Source of the DNA: Paenibacillus vietnamensis
GTDB taxonomy: Bacteria; Bacillota; Bacilli; Paenibacillales; Paenibacillaceae
DNA length: 64,000 nucleotides
Direction: 5' to 3'
Assembly: GCF_020169515.1 (NCBI RefSeq)
Contig: NZ_JAHMHW010000002.1
Span: forward strand, 62,001 to 126,000
Numbering within the stretch: position 1 is the first letter of the stretch; each line of letters opens with the position of its first letter. The notes below the pieces were generated by a model. It worked only from the letters and a program-made list of their open reading frames with translations. It did not search any database and was not told where the DNA came from. A program made the translations under genes and the position numbers. This document shows, one piece after another, positions 17,231 to 25,557 of this stretch.

Positions 17231-18466
17231 TTATTTGAGGTTTTTAAGTTTGTCGCCGAAACGCTCTGCAAGAGAGTAGCTCATGCTCTCATTGCTCAGG
17301 CTTACGTTCGGGTTATCGATTTTTTCGATTTTTGGAGCACGAGGCGCTCTTTCAGGTCTTGCGCTTGGAGCCGACTGCTCCGGAGCCTCTTCCGTTTCCT
17401 TGATGCTGAGGCTAACGCGTTTCTCAGCAGGGTTGAAGTCAAGAATTTTCGCTTGTACTTCTTGACCTTCCTTCAGCACCTCGTTAGGCGTACCGATATG
17501 ACGGTGCGCGATTTGTGAAATATGAACAAGGCCTTCAACGCCCGGGGCAATTTCAACGAATGCTCCGAACGGAACAAGACGGCGAACGGTACCCGTTACG
17601 ATATCGCCCGTTGCAAATTGACCGTTAGCCGTTTCCCAAGGGCCCGGCTGAGCGGCTTTCACGCTCAGGCTGATTTTGCCTGCTGCCGGATCGACTTTAA
17701 GTACTTTAACGCGTACGGATTGACCTTCGGAAACAACGTCCTTCGGATGTGCAACATGCTGCCAGGAAAGCTCGGAAACGTGAACAAGGCCGTCAATTCC
17801 TCCGATATCAACGAAAGCTCCGAATGGAGTCAGACGTTGAACCGTGCCTTCAAGCTCTTGGCCGGCTTGCAGAGAAGCCATAACCTGCTGCTTGTTTTGC
17901 TCGAATTCTGCGTCAAGCACTTCTTTCTGGGAAAGAATGACTTTATTGTTCTCGCGGTCGATTTCTTTGACCTTTACGCGAAGCGTACGGCCTTTGTAAT
18001 CGGAAAAATCTTCAACGAAATGACGCTCAACGATGGATGCAGGGATAAAGCCGCGTACGCCAACGTCCGCTACCAGACCGCCTTTAACAACGTCGGCAAC
18101 GGTAACCTCAAATACTTCACCGCTTTCAAAACGCTGTTGAAGCTGATCCCATGCTTTCTCGCTGTCAACCAGACGCTTCGAAAGAACAAGGCTTTCTTTG
18201 TCGTCGTTGATGCTGACAACTTTAAGCTCAACCTCTTGACCGATTTGCACGGCATCCGTTGCGTTATCGATTTGTACAGCGGATAGCTCGCGAATAGGAA
18301 TGACACCGTCATATTTATATCCAAGGCTTACATAAGCTTGGTTATCCTCGATTTTGACGATAGTGCCTTTAACGGAATCGCCTTTTTTCAAAGACACGAA
18401 GTTGTCCATAGCGTCTTGGCTAACTTCCTCCGCTGCGGATTCTTGCACATTAATCTCTTCTGACAT
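17231..18466 (-). CDS. rpsA: S1-domain RNA-binding protein (ribosomal S1 homologue, YpfD)
   Basis: A 411-residue protein with four S1 RNA-binding repeats beginning near residues 28 (GDSVKGTIVKI), 114 (FEVTVADVVKGG), 198 (LEGTVQRLTPFGAFVDIGG) and 284 (VTGTVRRLVPFGAFVEI). This matches the shorter Bacillota S1 homologue rather than the six-repeat proteobacterial S1. An acidic and proline-rich linker precedes a conserved tail, MSYSLAERFGDKLKNLK. It is preceded by plsC and cmk, the usual order. Confidence 0.95.
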   Translation of the reverse strand: MSEEINVQESAAEEVSQDAMDNFVSLKKGDSVKGTIVKIEDNQAYVSLGYKYDGVIPIRELSAVQIDNATDAVQIGQEVELKVVSINDDKESLVLSKRLVDSEKAWDQLQQRFESGEVFEVTVADVVKGGLVADVGVRGFIPASIVERHFVEDFSDYKGRTLRVKVKEIDRENNKVILSQKEVLDAEFEQNKQQVMASLQAGQELEGTVQRLTPFGAFVDIGGIDGLVHVSELSWQHVAHPKDVVSEGQSVRVKVLKVDPAAGKISLSVKAAQPGPWETANGQFATGDIVTGTVRRLVPFGAFVEIAPGVEGLVHISQIAHRHIGTPNEVLKEGQEVQAKILDFNPAEKRVSLSIKETEEAPEQSAPSARPERAPRAPKIEKIDNPNVSLSNESMSYSLAERFGDKLKNLK

Positions 18467-18545
18467 TGAAATAACCTCCTCAGTTCATACCCCAACTTTA
18501 TTTAAATCCGCAATCGCCTATTGCGAAAGCAGCATTTAAAACGAA

Positions 18546-19130
18546 TTATGATCGGTTGTTGTTGCCGGCAATCTCGCGTATGCGAGTCATAATAGCGTCT
18601 GTTACCTGATCCAGCATATCAGGCGATGATTCTTCTATAATTGCTGTAATATCGAGCGGTTTTCCGTAACAGACGATCATCTTGCCGAACGGCCGATACT
18701 TTCCGATAATGGCAACGGGAACGATAGCCGCCCCGCTCCGTACCGCAATCATTGCGGCTCCCTTCTTGGCCATTCCCGATTGGTTATTCCGCGAGCCCTC
18801 CGGAAAGATGCCGAGAACATTGCCTTCCTTGAGCAGCGAAATCGCCGATTTAATCGCTTCCTTGCTTACTCCCCCTCGTTTGACGGGGAAAGCTCCGAAA
18901 GCGTCGATCAAAGGCCCGAACACGGGAATTTTGAACAGCTCCTCTTTCGCCATGAAGTGCACCTTGCGTTTAATCTTAATGCCAACCGTAGGCGGATCAA
19001 AATTGCTTATATGATTCGATGCAAGAATGACGGGTCCTTCGGCTGGAATATTTTCGACGCCGCGCGCCTCAATACGGAACAGCAGCGTATACAGAATACG
19101 CAGCAGGAACCTGAAAATCAGGTATAACAT
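18546..19130 (-). CDS. plsC: 1-acyl-sn-glycerol-3-phosphate acyltransferase
   Basis: Acylates lysophosphatidic acid to phosphatidic acid at the membrane. The 194-residue protein has the catalytic NHISNFDP (HX4D, residues 40-47), the FPVKRGG substrate motif (about 76-82), IFPEGSRN (about 110) and the VPVAI block. A hydrophobic N-terminal helix serves as membrane anchor. It starts 3 bp after the cmk stop. Confidence 0.95.
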   Translation of the reverse strand: MLYLIFRFLLRILYTLLFRIEARGVENIPAEGPVILASNHISNFDPPTVGIKIKRKVHFMAKEELFKIPVFGPLIDAFGAFPVKRGGVSKEAIKSAISLLKEGNVLGIFPEGSRNNQSGMAKKGAAMIAVRSGAAIVPVAIIGKYRPFGKMIVCYGKPLDITAIIEESSPDMLDQVTDAIMTRIREIAGNNNRS

Positions 19131-19133
19131 AGT

Positions 19134-19832
19134 TTACTTCGCCTCCGCCAATTTGGTTCGGCATAATTTCACAATTGACTGAATGACTTCTTCGATGCTC
19201 ATGCCGGTACTGTCCAGCACGACGGCGTCGGAAGCGCATATTAGCGGAGAAATTTCGCGTTGCTCGTCCAGGCGGTCCCGTTCGGCGATCTCAATTTCCA
19301 GCTGCTCGAGAGTGACCGGCTGGGTGTCCCGGATTTCGCGGAAGCGGCGCAAAGCCCGTTCCTGTACGGATGCGGTTAAAAAAATCTTGAGTTCGGCGTC
19401 CGGAAGTACGTGCGATCCGATATCCCGTCCGTCCATCACGACGCCCTTGCGGGCTGCAAGCTTGCGCTGCAGGGTGCCTAGCACGGCTCTTACCGATTCG
19501 TCCGCCGCATAATAGGATACTTGAAGCGTAACCTCACGCGAACGAATGAGCGAAGTTACGTTCTCGCCGTTCACGAACACGGATTGCCCCTGTTCGCCAG
19601 GCTCAAGATCAATCTTAATGGATGCTGTCAGCTTCTTCAGCTCATCGGGCTGATTCGCCGCCACTCCGGCACGCTGTGCGGTAAGAGTAACGGCACGATA
19701 CATCGCGCCAGTATCGATGTAGACATAACCAAGCTGCTCGGCGACTTCTCTTGCGACCGTGCTCTTGCCGGCGCCTGCCGGCCCGTCAATCGCAATGTTG
19801 ATACGGTCGATGTCACCTTCGTGATGCATCAC
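19134..19832 (-). CDS. cmk: Cytidylate kinase
   Basis: Phosphorylates CMP and dCMP with ATP. The P-loop IAIDGPAGAGKSTVAREVA begins near residue 13, and DTGAMYRAVTL, MDGRDIGSHVLPDA and the lid RALRRFREI are present. The length of 232 residues is normal. GTG 19832, ten bases after AAGGAGG, is the best start. A TTGCAT-17 bp-TATAAT element upstream may drive cmk-plsC-S1. Confidence 0.97.
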   Translation of the reverse strand: MMHHEGDIDRINIAIDGPAGAGKSTVAREVAEQLGYVYIDTGAMYRAVTLTAQRAGVAANQPDELKKLTASIKIDLEPGEQGQSVFVNGENVTSLIRSREVTLQVSYYAADESVRAVLGTLQRKLAARKGVVMDGRDIGSHVLPDAELKIFLTASVQERALRRFREIRDTQPVTLEQLEIEIAERDRLDEQREISPLICASDAVVLDSTGMSIEEVIQSIVKLCRTKLAEAK

Positions 19833-19904
19833 GTACGGTCAACCTCCTTCATTGATAGAGACGGCCGGCCGAATGCATGGAAGGATACGACACAAACCTC
19901 TCAA

Positions 19905-19925
19905 AAAAAGCAGGCTTTGCCTGCG
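19905..19925 (-). terminator. Intrinsic terminator after ypfB
   Basis: GCAGGC/GCCTGC stem with a three-base loop and seven T residues on the minus strand. It is nearly identical to the terminator after mtrB. Confidence 0.75.
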
Positions 19926-19934
19926 AACGTGAAA

Positions 19935-19963
19935 ATTATACCACACTATACTCGCAGATGCAA
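19935..19963 (-). promoter_or_regulatory. Candidate sigma-A promoter near cmk
   Basis: TTGCAT (19958-19963) and a perfect TATAAT (19935-19940) are 17 bp apart on the minus strand. The predicted RNA start would lie at the terminator hairpin at 19905-19925, which would weaken read-through into cmk; the match may therefore be accidental. Confidence 0.35.
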
Positions 19964-19974
19964 AAACATAAGCA

Positions 19975-20172
19975 TTAGCTTAAGGGCTCGCCCTCCCATT
20001 TATCCACGCTCGTAAGCAGCTGTCTGACCCAGTCGTTTTGCAATGCCGCCTGTGAGCAAGCAAGCAGAATCAGCAGAAAGATGATCACTTTTTTCAATAC
20101 GGAGCTGACTTCATCGGTCAAGCGGATGAGCTGCTTCCGGTTACTCTTATTAATAGATGGATGACGCTTCAA
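19975..20172 (-). CDS. Small membrane protein, YpfB/DUF5359 type
   Basis: A 65-residue protein with one transmembrane helix, KVIIFLLILLACSQAALQ, preceded by a basic N-terminus (RKQLIRLTDEV). The start is TTG 20172 after GAAGGGG. Size and place between cmk and ypfA correspond to YpfB of Bacillus subtilis. Function unknown. Confidence 0.7.
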   Translation of the reverse strand: MKRHPSINKSNRKQLIRLTDEVSSVLKKVIIFLLILLACSQAALQNDWVRQLLTSVDKWEGEPLS

Positions 20173-20226
20173 CGGAATCTGCCCCTTCTTTTTAGGGATA
20201 GTTTTCCATTTGCAGCTGCTCTTTAT

Positions 20227-20880
20227 TCACTTGTTGCGGTATTCGAGCTGCTTCTCGAAGCAGAATCGGATGATCTTCTGCCTTTCCGAATCAGTGATGC
20301 TTACATACTTGACCATAGCCTGCTTCTTGCCGGATTCCAGCTCGTTCATCCTTACGATTTCAGCTTTAAAAAAAGCATGTTCAATCGAACCGTTCCGGTA
20401 AGGAACGAGCAGCCAGCACTCCAGCGTCTGACCGGCTGACAGCGGCCATTTTCCGTCACAAACAAACGAAATTCCGCCCCCTCCGACATCGTCCGTAAAA
20501 CAGACAAACCGGACGTGATCGGACTGCTTGACGGCGATTTCAAGCTCGGCAGAAACCCTCAAAAAGCTGCGGCGCTGCACTTTTGTAATCCGTTCAGGAT
20601 CGGGCTTGCGGATTTTGGCTAACCGGATCCCGTCCTCCTTAAACCCTACGACATGCGAGTCGAAATAGCTTTTGATACCGTCCTCGGACACGAAGTATGC
20701 GGACAGCTCGTCTCCCAGAAACAGTCGTTTGTAGCGCCCCGATTTATCGCTGATCGGAACCTCTATCAGAAACCCGTCCGTATGCTCGTCCGCGATGCGC
20801 GATTTGTATACGACAGCCGCCTCCTCCTCATCAGAAGAAGCGATCTGGTAAAACAGCATTTGATTCAATTTAGGCAACAA
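20227..20880 (-). CDS. ypfA: PilZ-domain flagellar brake protein (YpfA/MotI-like)
   Basis: c-di-GMP-responsive protein that in Bacillus subtilis binds MotA and slows the flagellar motor. With TTG 20880 as start (GGGAGGGG upstream) the protein has 217 residues, the same as YpfA. An N-terminal YcgR-like beta domain is followed by PilZ with the RxxxR switch in QRRSFLRV near residue 113. The second motif reads DDVGGGGISF, where DxSxxG is usual, so the conserved Ser is Gly here. A longer frame upstream has no ribosome site. Located between ypfB and ypeB. Confidence 0.88.
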   Translation of the reverse strand: MLPKLNQMLFYQIASSDEEEAAVVYKSRIADEHTDGFLIEVPISDKSGRYKRLFLGDELSAYFVSEDGIKSYFDSHVVGFKEDGIRLAKIRKPDPERITKVQRRSFLRVSAELEIAVKQSDHVRFVCFTDDVGGGGISFVCDGKWPLSAGQTLECWLLVPYRNGSIEHAFFKAEIVRMNELESGKKQAMVKYVSITDSERQKIIRFCFEKQLEYRNK

Positions 20881-20938
20881 ACGGCTCCCCTCCCATTTAC
20901 ATGCATTATAACATGTCGATTTGAGGGGAGCCATATCG

Positions 20939-22300
20939 TTATTTGTCTGCTGAGGCCTCGGAATCGTATGGAGACATTTCTTCAATCGACTCCTCGAGAC
21001 CGTTCTCCGAATTGATATAAATCTTGTAAATGGAACCGTTGATTTGACCCGTGAACTCGTAACACAATACTTCCTCGCCCAGGTCACTGTCAATGAGAGC
21101 CAGCTGCTCCTCGCGGACATTCATAGCGGGATTCAACGCTTTCCTGGCCTCATCCTTGGACAAAATCGGGCTTGGCAGCTTCCGCTCATGATGCTCGTAC
21201 ACGAAATCATTCGCCTGCAGTCCGACGACCTCTCCGTTATCGAGAGCTACCTTAACCGTCAGCTGATCCGGGTAAATCAGGACACCGCTTTGCACGCCCA
21301 CATAAGTGAAGGTGCCGGTATCGTTGAACATGTCGTAGCTGATCGCCTTCATGCCCGGAAAATCATGCGACGCCAAAAACGAGTCGGCCGCGGATCTCGC
21401 CTTGTCGATATCGATTGTCTTCGCGCCGATCGGACGCGGATTCATGAACCAGATCAGCTTGCCGCCTTTTTGGGTAAAATCCATTTGAAGCTTCTTCTGG
21501 TTGTTGCTGCCTCCTGTTACGGTAGCCGAGAACGAAGCGTATTCCGTTCCTTTACCATTTTCGACGACTTTGATGCTCTCCGGCGGGGCCTTCGTAAACT
21601 TTGCGGCTTCCTTTCTCACATCTTCCGCCGTTACCAGATTGCCGCTCAGCATATTGATCGTCCGTTTTTCGTACATCGTGCTGACCGAAGGGCCCCAATT
21701 GATTTCAGGATATTCGGTTACTTTCTTGTCAACGGTTTTGAAGCCGTCGATAATCGTATTGTCCATATTCGTATGTTCGGAAGCGAGTGCGATCTCGACG
21801 TCCATCCACCGCAAATTTTTTGACAGCACCTTTTGCTGCATGGACGACAAGTCTTTGGAGATTTCTTCTGATTTGGCGTAGAGCGTCTTCATCGTCTCGA
21901 ACTCGGCAGGAGAAAGCGGCTGCTTCGACAAATCGCGAACCGCCGTTTTATAGGCAAAATTCGCAATGCGGGACAGGAAGTCCTCTGCTTCGTTAAATGG
22001 AAGGAGCGTTAGCGGAAGCTGGTTGATCTCATTTTGAGCCTCGCTCGTCAGCCTCCAGACGTTGACCAGCCCTTTGCGGTGATAGCTCTCCGAGGTGGAG
22101 TTGACTGCCAGCGTGTTGCCAAGCTGCTGATGCAGCTGCTCAACGTGGTACGTCAAATCGTGGAAGGCGCGCTGGTACTGGTTTTCGGCTTTTATCAAAA
22201 TCGAGTTTTTCTCCTGATGCTCTTGATAGCCCCAGTAAATCGCGCCTAGAAACAAGAGGGACATGACGGGAAAGAGAATCGAGCTGAGTCGACGGTACAT
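20939..22300 (-). CDS. ypeB: Spore germination protein YpeB
   Basis: Protein of the forespore inner membrane that stabilises and localises the cortex-lytic enzyme SleB. The 453 residues start with one membrane helix (ILFPVMSLLFLGAIYWGY), then a helical region, and end with PepSY-like repeats (for example SAADSFLASHDFPGMKAISYD and LSKDEARKALNPAMNVREEQLALI). In Bacillus ypeB follows sleB in one operon; here the upstream gene is a small zinc-ribbon gene and sleB is absent. An inverted repeat covers its ribosome site. Confidence 0.95.
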   Translation of the reverse strand: MYRRLSSILFPVMSLLFLGAIYWGYQEHQEKNSILIKAENQYQRAFHDLTYHVEQLHQQLGNTLAVNSTSESYHRKGLVNVWRLTSEAQNEINQLPLTLLPFNEAEDFLSRIANFAYKTAVRDLSKQPLSPAEFETMKTLYAKSEEISKDLSSMQQKVLSKNLRWMDVEIALASEHTNMDNTIIDGFKTVDKKVTEYPEINWGPSVSTMYEKRTINMLSGNLVTAEDVRKEAAKFTKAPPESIKVVENGKGTEYASFSATVTGGSNNQKKLQMDFTQKGGKLIWFMNPRPIGAKTIDIDKARSAADSFLASHDFPGMKAISYDMFNDTGTFTYVGVQSGVLIYPDQLTVKVALDNGEVVGLQANDFVYEHHERKLPSPILSKDEARKALNPAMNVREEQLALIDSDLGEEVLCYEFTGQINGSIYKIYINSENGLEESIEEMSPYDSEASADK

Positions 22301-22306
22301 AATACA

Positions 22307-22362
22307 AAAGCTCCTTTCTTGTGCAAAACATGGGTTTAGTTTGGTTTGCGCAAGGGAGCTTT
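22307..22362 (-). promoter_or_regulatory. Inverted repeat covering the ypeB ribosome site
   Basis: On the minus strand AAAGCTCCCTTGCGCAAA (22345-22362) can pair with TTTGCACAAGAAAGGAGCTTT (22307-22327), about 17 bp with a three-base bulge and a 17-base loop. The 3' arm holds the AAAGGAG ribosome site of ypeB and runs into TTTTGTATT. Either a terminator/attenuator or translational control would fit. Confidence 0.6.
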
Positions 22363-22403
22363 ATGCATCCGGCTATTCAATTGGAATTGCAGCTGGCAAG
22401 GGA

Positions 22404-22565
22404 TCAGAAAACGCTGTGCTCTTCAATGTCGAGGTCGTTCGCATTATTGCAGATGCACTGCTTGAACCCGGTGTCGATCGTTCCTTTGTCCCTTCGTCCC
22501 CGCAGGACGAATTTCTCGCCGCATACGTTGCAGCGGATCGTTACTTTAATTCTAGGCGCCTCCAT
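22404..22565 (-). CDS. Small zinc-ribbon protein of unknown function
   Basis: A 53-residue protein starting MEAPRIKVTIRCNVCGEKFV, with GGGAGG five bases before ATG 22565. Four Cys form two pairs, CNVC (about 12-15) and CIC (about 37-39), which probably bind one zinc. The middle is basic (LRGRRDKG) and the tail acidic. It stands between prsW and ypeB, where Bacillus subtilis has sleB. No known function. Confidence 0.7.
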   Translation of the reverse strand: MEAPRIKVTIRCNVCGEKFVLRGRRDKGTIDTGFKQCICNNANDLDIEEHSVF

Positions 22566-22637
22566 CTTATCCTCCCGGCAAAATATTCGAATGCCGTAGC
22601 GCGGCATTTCTATATATTGTCATTATGGACGGCGCCG

Positions 22638-23333
22638 TTACAATTTAACCTCATCCTCCCTGACCAGAAAGCGGAAAGGCGACCTGGAGGTCGCGTGATT
22701 CATTTTGCGCAGCCCCAGAATCCACAAGGCGGCCATGAATGGAATGATAAACCACATCCAGTTCGTCCGCACCGTAATCATAATCCAGTCATACGTACCG
22801 TGAAGCAGCACCGGCAGCACAAAGGATACCGCTAGAAAATAATAGTTCTGCTGCTTTTCCGCGAATTTCGCTTTACCGAGGTAATACCCCATCATGATGC
22901 CGAACAAGGCATGACCGGAAACCGGCAGCAGCGCACGGACGAGGAGCGTTCCAAAGGTGGCCGGCGAATAGATCGCATACAGAACGTTCTCTAGCGTCGC
23001 AAAACCGAGCGATATGGCGGATGCATAGACGATTCCGTCGTACGGCTCGTCGAATTCGGTATGGTTGTAAATGACATGGTACAAAACGAACCATTTGACC
23101 AATTCCTCGACTCCCGCCGATTCGACATATGCGAACAAAAGATTATGGCTGCCGAGCCACAATTCCAGACCTCGCTGGATAACCATAATCGGCACGACGA
23201 CCAGAATGCCGAGGACGAACATCCTGGCCACCATATGAATAGGCTCCGCATCGTAGCGGTCCCTCAAATACAAATAAGTTAGCAGCGAAACGCCGGGCGC
23301 GACCGCTGCGGTCAAGACGGAAAACAACAGCAT
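22638..23333 (-). CDS. prsW: Glutamic-type intramembrane protease PrsW
   Basis: Site-1 protease that cleaves anti-sigma factor RsiW in Bacillus subtilis after envelope stress. The frame reaches 23459, but MLLFSVLTAAVAPG at ATG 23333 is the family start and gives 231 residues. The catalytic motif GVEELVKWF (EExxK) is near residue 75, followed by SLGFATLENVLY and GHALFGIMMGYYLG; the last motif is in LLHGTYDW. About seven helices. Its start lies 13 bp after the gudB stop. Confidence 0.92.
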   Translation of the reverse strand: MLLFSVLTAAVAPGVSLLTYLYLRDRYDAEPIHMVARMFVLGILVVVPIMVIQRGLELWLGSHNLLFAYVESAGVEELVKWFVLYHVIYNHTEFDEPYDGIVYASAISLGFATLENVLYAIYSPATFGTLLVRALLPVSGHALFGIMMGYYLGKAKFAEKQQNYYFLAVSFVLPVLLHGTYDWIMITVRTNWMWFIIPFMAALWILGLRKMNHATSRSPFRFLVREDEVKL

Positions 23334-23346
23334 GTTTACCTGCTTT

Positions 23347-24606
23347 CTACACCCAGCCGCGGAAACGGACCGCCTCGGCCAATTTGCGTACACCGGCCAT
23401 ATAGGCGGCAAGCCGCATATCGACCTTTCGGGTGCGGTGTATTTCGTACACGTGCTCAAAGCCGCGAACCATCATTAATTTCAGTTTTACGTCGATTTCG
23501 TGCTCATCCCAGTAATAGCCTTGATTGTTTTGCACCCATTCGAAGTAAGACACGATGACTCCGCCGGCGCTCGCAAGCACGTCCGGAATCAGAAGGATAC
23601 CTCTGTCCGTCAATATTTTGGTAGCTTCCAGCGTTGTCGGGCCGTTGGCGGCCTCTACGACGATTGCTGCGCGGATTTTCGGAGCGTTAAGCTCCGTAAT
23701 CTGGTTCTCGATGGCAGCCGGCACTAAAACGTCGCATTCCAGCTCAAGCAGCTCGGAATTCGAAATGGTCTGCGGGAATAGATTGGTAACGTTGCCGAAA
23801 GAATCGCGGCGGTCGAGCAAATACTCGATATCCAATCCCTCTTTATTATACAATGCTCCGTGAACATCCGAAATACCAATTACGCGCGCCCCGGCCTCAT
23901 GCATGAATTTGGCAAGGTAGCTCCCTGCATTGCCGAACCCTTGAATAACGATCCGGGCGTTTTTGATATCGATTCCCTTCAGCCGCAGCGCTTCATGAGT
24001 CATAATGACGACTCCGCGTGCGGTCGCCGTTTCCCGTCCCTTCGAGCCCCCCAGCACAAGCGGCTTGCCCGTAATAAAGCCCGGCGAGTCGAACTCGCGG
24101 ATCCGGCTGTACTCGTCCATCATCCAAGCCATAATCTGCGAATTCGTCATTACGTCCGGTGCCGGAATGTCCTTGTTCGGACCGACGATCTGGCTGACTG
24201 CGCGCACATAGCCGCGGCTCAGTCTTTCCAGCTCGCGGAACGACATCGTCCGGGGGTCGCAGATGACGCCGCCTTTGCCGCCGCCGTACGGCAGATCGGC
24301 AATTCCGCATTTCAAGCTCATCCAGATCGATAATGCTTTTACTTCGTTTTCTGTAACCATCGGATGAAAGCGCACCCCGCCCTTCGTCGGCCCGACGGCA
24401 TCGTTGTGCTGGGATCGATAGCCGGTAAACACCTTCGTCGTTCCGTCGTCCATCCTTACCGGGATACGAACGGTCAATACTCTCATCGGCTCCTTCAGAA
24501 GCTCGATCATATCCTTGTTGTAGCCGAGTCTCTGAAGCGCTTGCTCGATTACGATTTGCGTTGAAAGCAGCACGTCATTCGCTTCTGCGTTGCTCACATT
24601 ATCCAC
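23347..24606 (-). CDS. gudB: NAD-specific glutamate dehydrogenase
   Basis: Interconverts glutamate and 2-oxoglutarate, mainly in the catabolic direction. The 419 residues include the catalytic GGGKGGVICDP (Lys near 106), PAPDVMTNSQIMAWMMDEY, the NAD fold VIQGFGNAGSYLAKF and NGPTTLEATKIL. At residues 88-93 the chain reads EVKALS with a single VKA, not the duplicated VKAVKA that inactivates GudB in domesticated Bacillus subtilis 168, so the enzyme should be active. It lies between mecA and prsW. Confidence 0.96.
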   Translation of the reverse strand: MDNVSNAEANDVLLSTQIVIEQALQRLGYNKDMIELLKEPMRVLTVRIPVRMDDGTTKVFTGYRSQHNDAVGPTKGGVRFHPMVTENEVKALSIWMSLKCGIADLPYGGGKGGVICDPRTMSFRELERLSRGYVRAVSQIVGPNKDIPAPDVMTNSQIMAWMMDEYSRIREFDSPGFITGKPLVLGGSKGRETATARGVVIMTHEALRLKGIDIKNARIVIQGFGNAGSYLAKFMHEAGARVIGISDVHGALYNKEGLDIEYLLDRRDSFGNVTNLFPQTISNSELLELECDVLVPAAIENQITELNAPKIRAAIVVEAANGPTTLEATKILTDRGILLIPDVLASAGGVIVSYFEWVQNNQGYYWDEHEIDVKLKLMMVRGFEHVYEIHRTRKVDMRLAAYMAGVRKLAEAVRFRGWV

Positions 24607-24673
24607 CGCCTTTGTCTACATCTAATATGAACGCCTTTTGGCCGCCGTATTCGAAGCCGGGTATCGGGTGGCA

Positions 24674-24727
24674 AGATAAAAGAAGAAAAGCACCAGGCGG
24701 ACATACTTCGCCCGCTGATGCTCACTT
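24674..24727 (-). terminator. Intrinsic terminator after mecA
   Basis: GCATCAGCGG pairs with CCGCCTGGTGC (one bulge, one G-T pair) and is followed by TTTTCTTCTTTT on the minus strand. Confidence 0.65.
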
Positions 24728-24739
24728 AAGGTCGTCTGC

Positions 24740-25354
24740 TTAATATTTAAAATGATTACATATTTCCCGGACCGCCGCCTCGGGCATAATCACTTTTCCG
24801 TACTCTTCCAGCATGGCATAGGTTACCGAGGTTGCTTCCCCGTATTCCGCAAGCAGCGCAATGACCGCATTATGCCTGGACGATTCGATCAGCGCAGGCT
24901 CCAATGCCAAAATGTATTTGCCATTGTAGAAAAACAGCCTGCCGTCCTCTGTAAGCTCCGACGCCTTTAATTGCTTGCACACGGAAATGACGTCTTCAAA
25001 CTCACGGAACGAATACATGACGATGTCGCTCTGCTCGAGCGTTACTTCCATTTCATATATTTCGTCATCCGCGTCTTCGTCATCCGCTGCGCGTTCGCCA
25101 TCATGGCCGTTCATTTTGCCACGAGTGACAATCACCACCATACCTTGCGCGGGGAGGGCAAACACTTCGACCGCTAACGGGCCGCTGGCATCGAATCCAA
25201 GTTCACTATAGGCTTGATCCATCATTTCGCTGAATAGTTCGTGTACTTTTGGAATTTCGCGCCACATGTCGTCCTTCTGGATCCCCCGTTCCAGCAGGTC
25301 GTCGAACGTCAAGAAAATCCGTATCTTGTCCTGACTAAGCCGTTCGATTTTCAT
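24740..25354 (-). CDS. mecA: Adaptor protein MecA (YpbH position)
   Basis: Adaptor that delivers substrates such as ComK to the ClpC-ClpP protease. MKIERLSQDKIRIFLTFDDLLERG at ATG 25354 (GAGGAGG upstream) is the family N-terminus; the frame continues upstream without a ribosome site. The 204-residue chain has the N-terminal substrate domain, an acidic linker (residues 90-105, ADDEDADDE) and the C-terminal ClpC-binding domain (MYSFREFEDVISVCKQL, LFFYNGKYILAL). Position next to gudB equals ypbH, the MecA paralogue. A 16-bp perfect palindrome lies about 60 bp upstream. Confidence 0.93.
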   Translation of the reverse strand: MKIERLSQDKIRIFLTFDDLLERGIQKDDMWREIPKVHELFSEMMDQAYSELGFDASGPLAVEVFALPAQGMVVIVTRGKMNGHDGERAADDEDADDEIYEMEVTLEQSDIVMYSFREFEDVISVCKQLKASELTEDGRLFFYNGKYILALEPALIESSRHNAVIALLAEYGEATSVTYAMLEEYGKVIMPEAAVREICNHFKY

Positions 25355-25412
25355 GACAGGATCCTCCTCTGCAGCATCTGTTGTAACAGCGTATGAAATT
25401 TTTAGTAAGATG

Positions 25413-25428
25413 TGATCAAATTTGATCA
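25413..25428 (-). promoter_or_regulatory. Perfect 16-bp palindrome upstream of mecA
   Basis: TGATCAAATTTGATCA reads the same on both strands and ends 58 bp before the mecA start. Within it is TTGATC, which could act as a -35 with TACTAA 16 bp downstream. A repressor operator is possible; the protein is unknown. Confidence 0.45.
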
Positions 25429-25487
25429 AATCGTGCTATGTAACTACTTTATCATTTCTTTTCCGCGAATGCACTAAATTAAGCGAA

Positions 25488-25545
25488 AAAAAAGAATCGT
25501 CCGGCTGCCCCTTTTGACTAAGGAAGCAACCTGCGATTCCGATGT
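25488..25545 (-). terminator. Intrinsic terminator after the YtxH-like gene
   Basis: GAATCG pairs with CGATTC across a large, partly paired loop, followed by eight T residues on the minus strand, shortly after the stop at 25558. Confidence 0.55.
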
Positions 25546-25557
25546 TCAACCAAGCCT

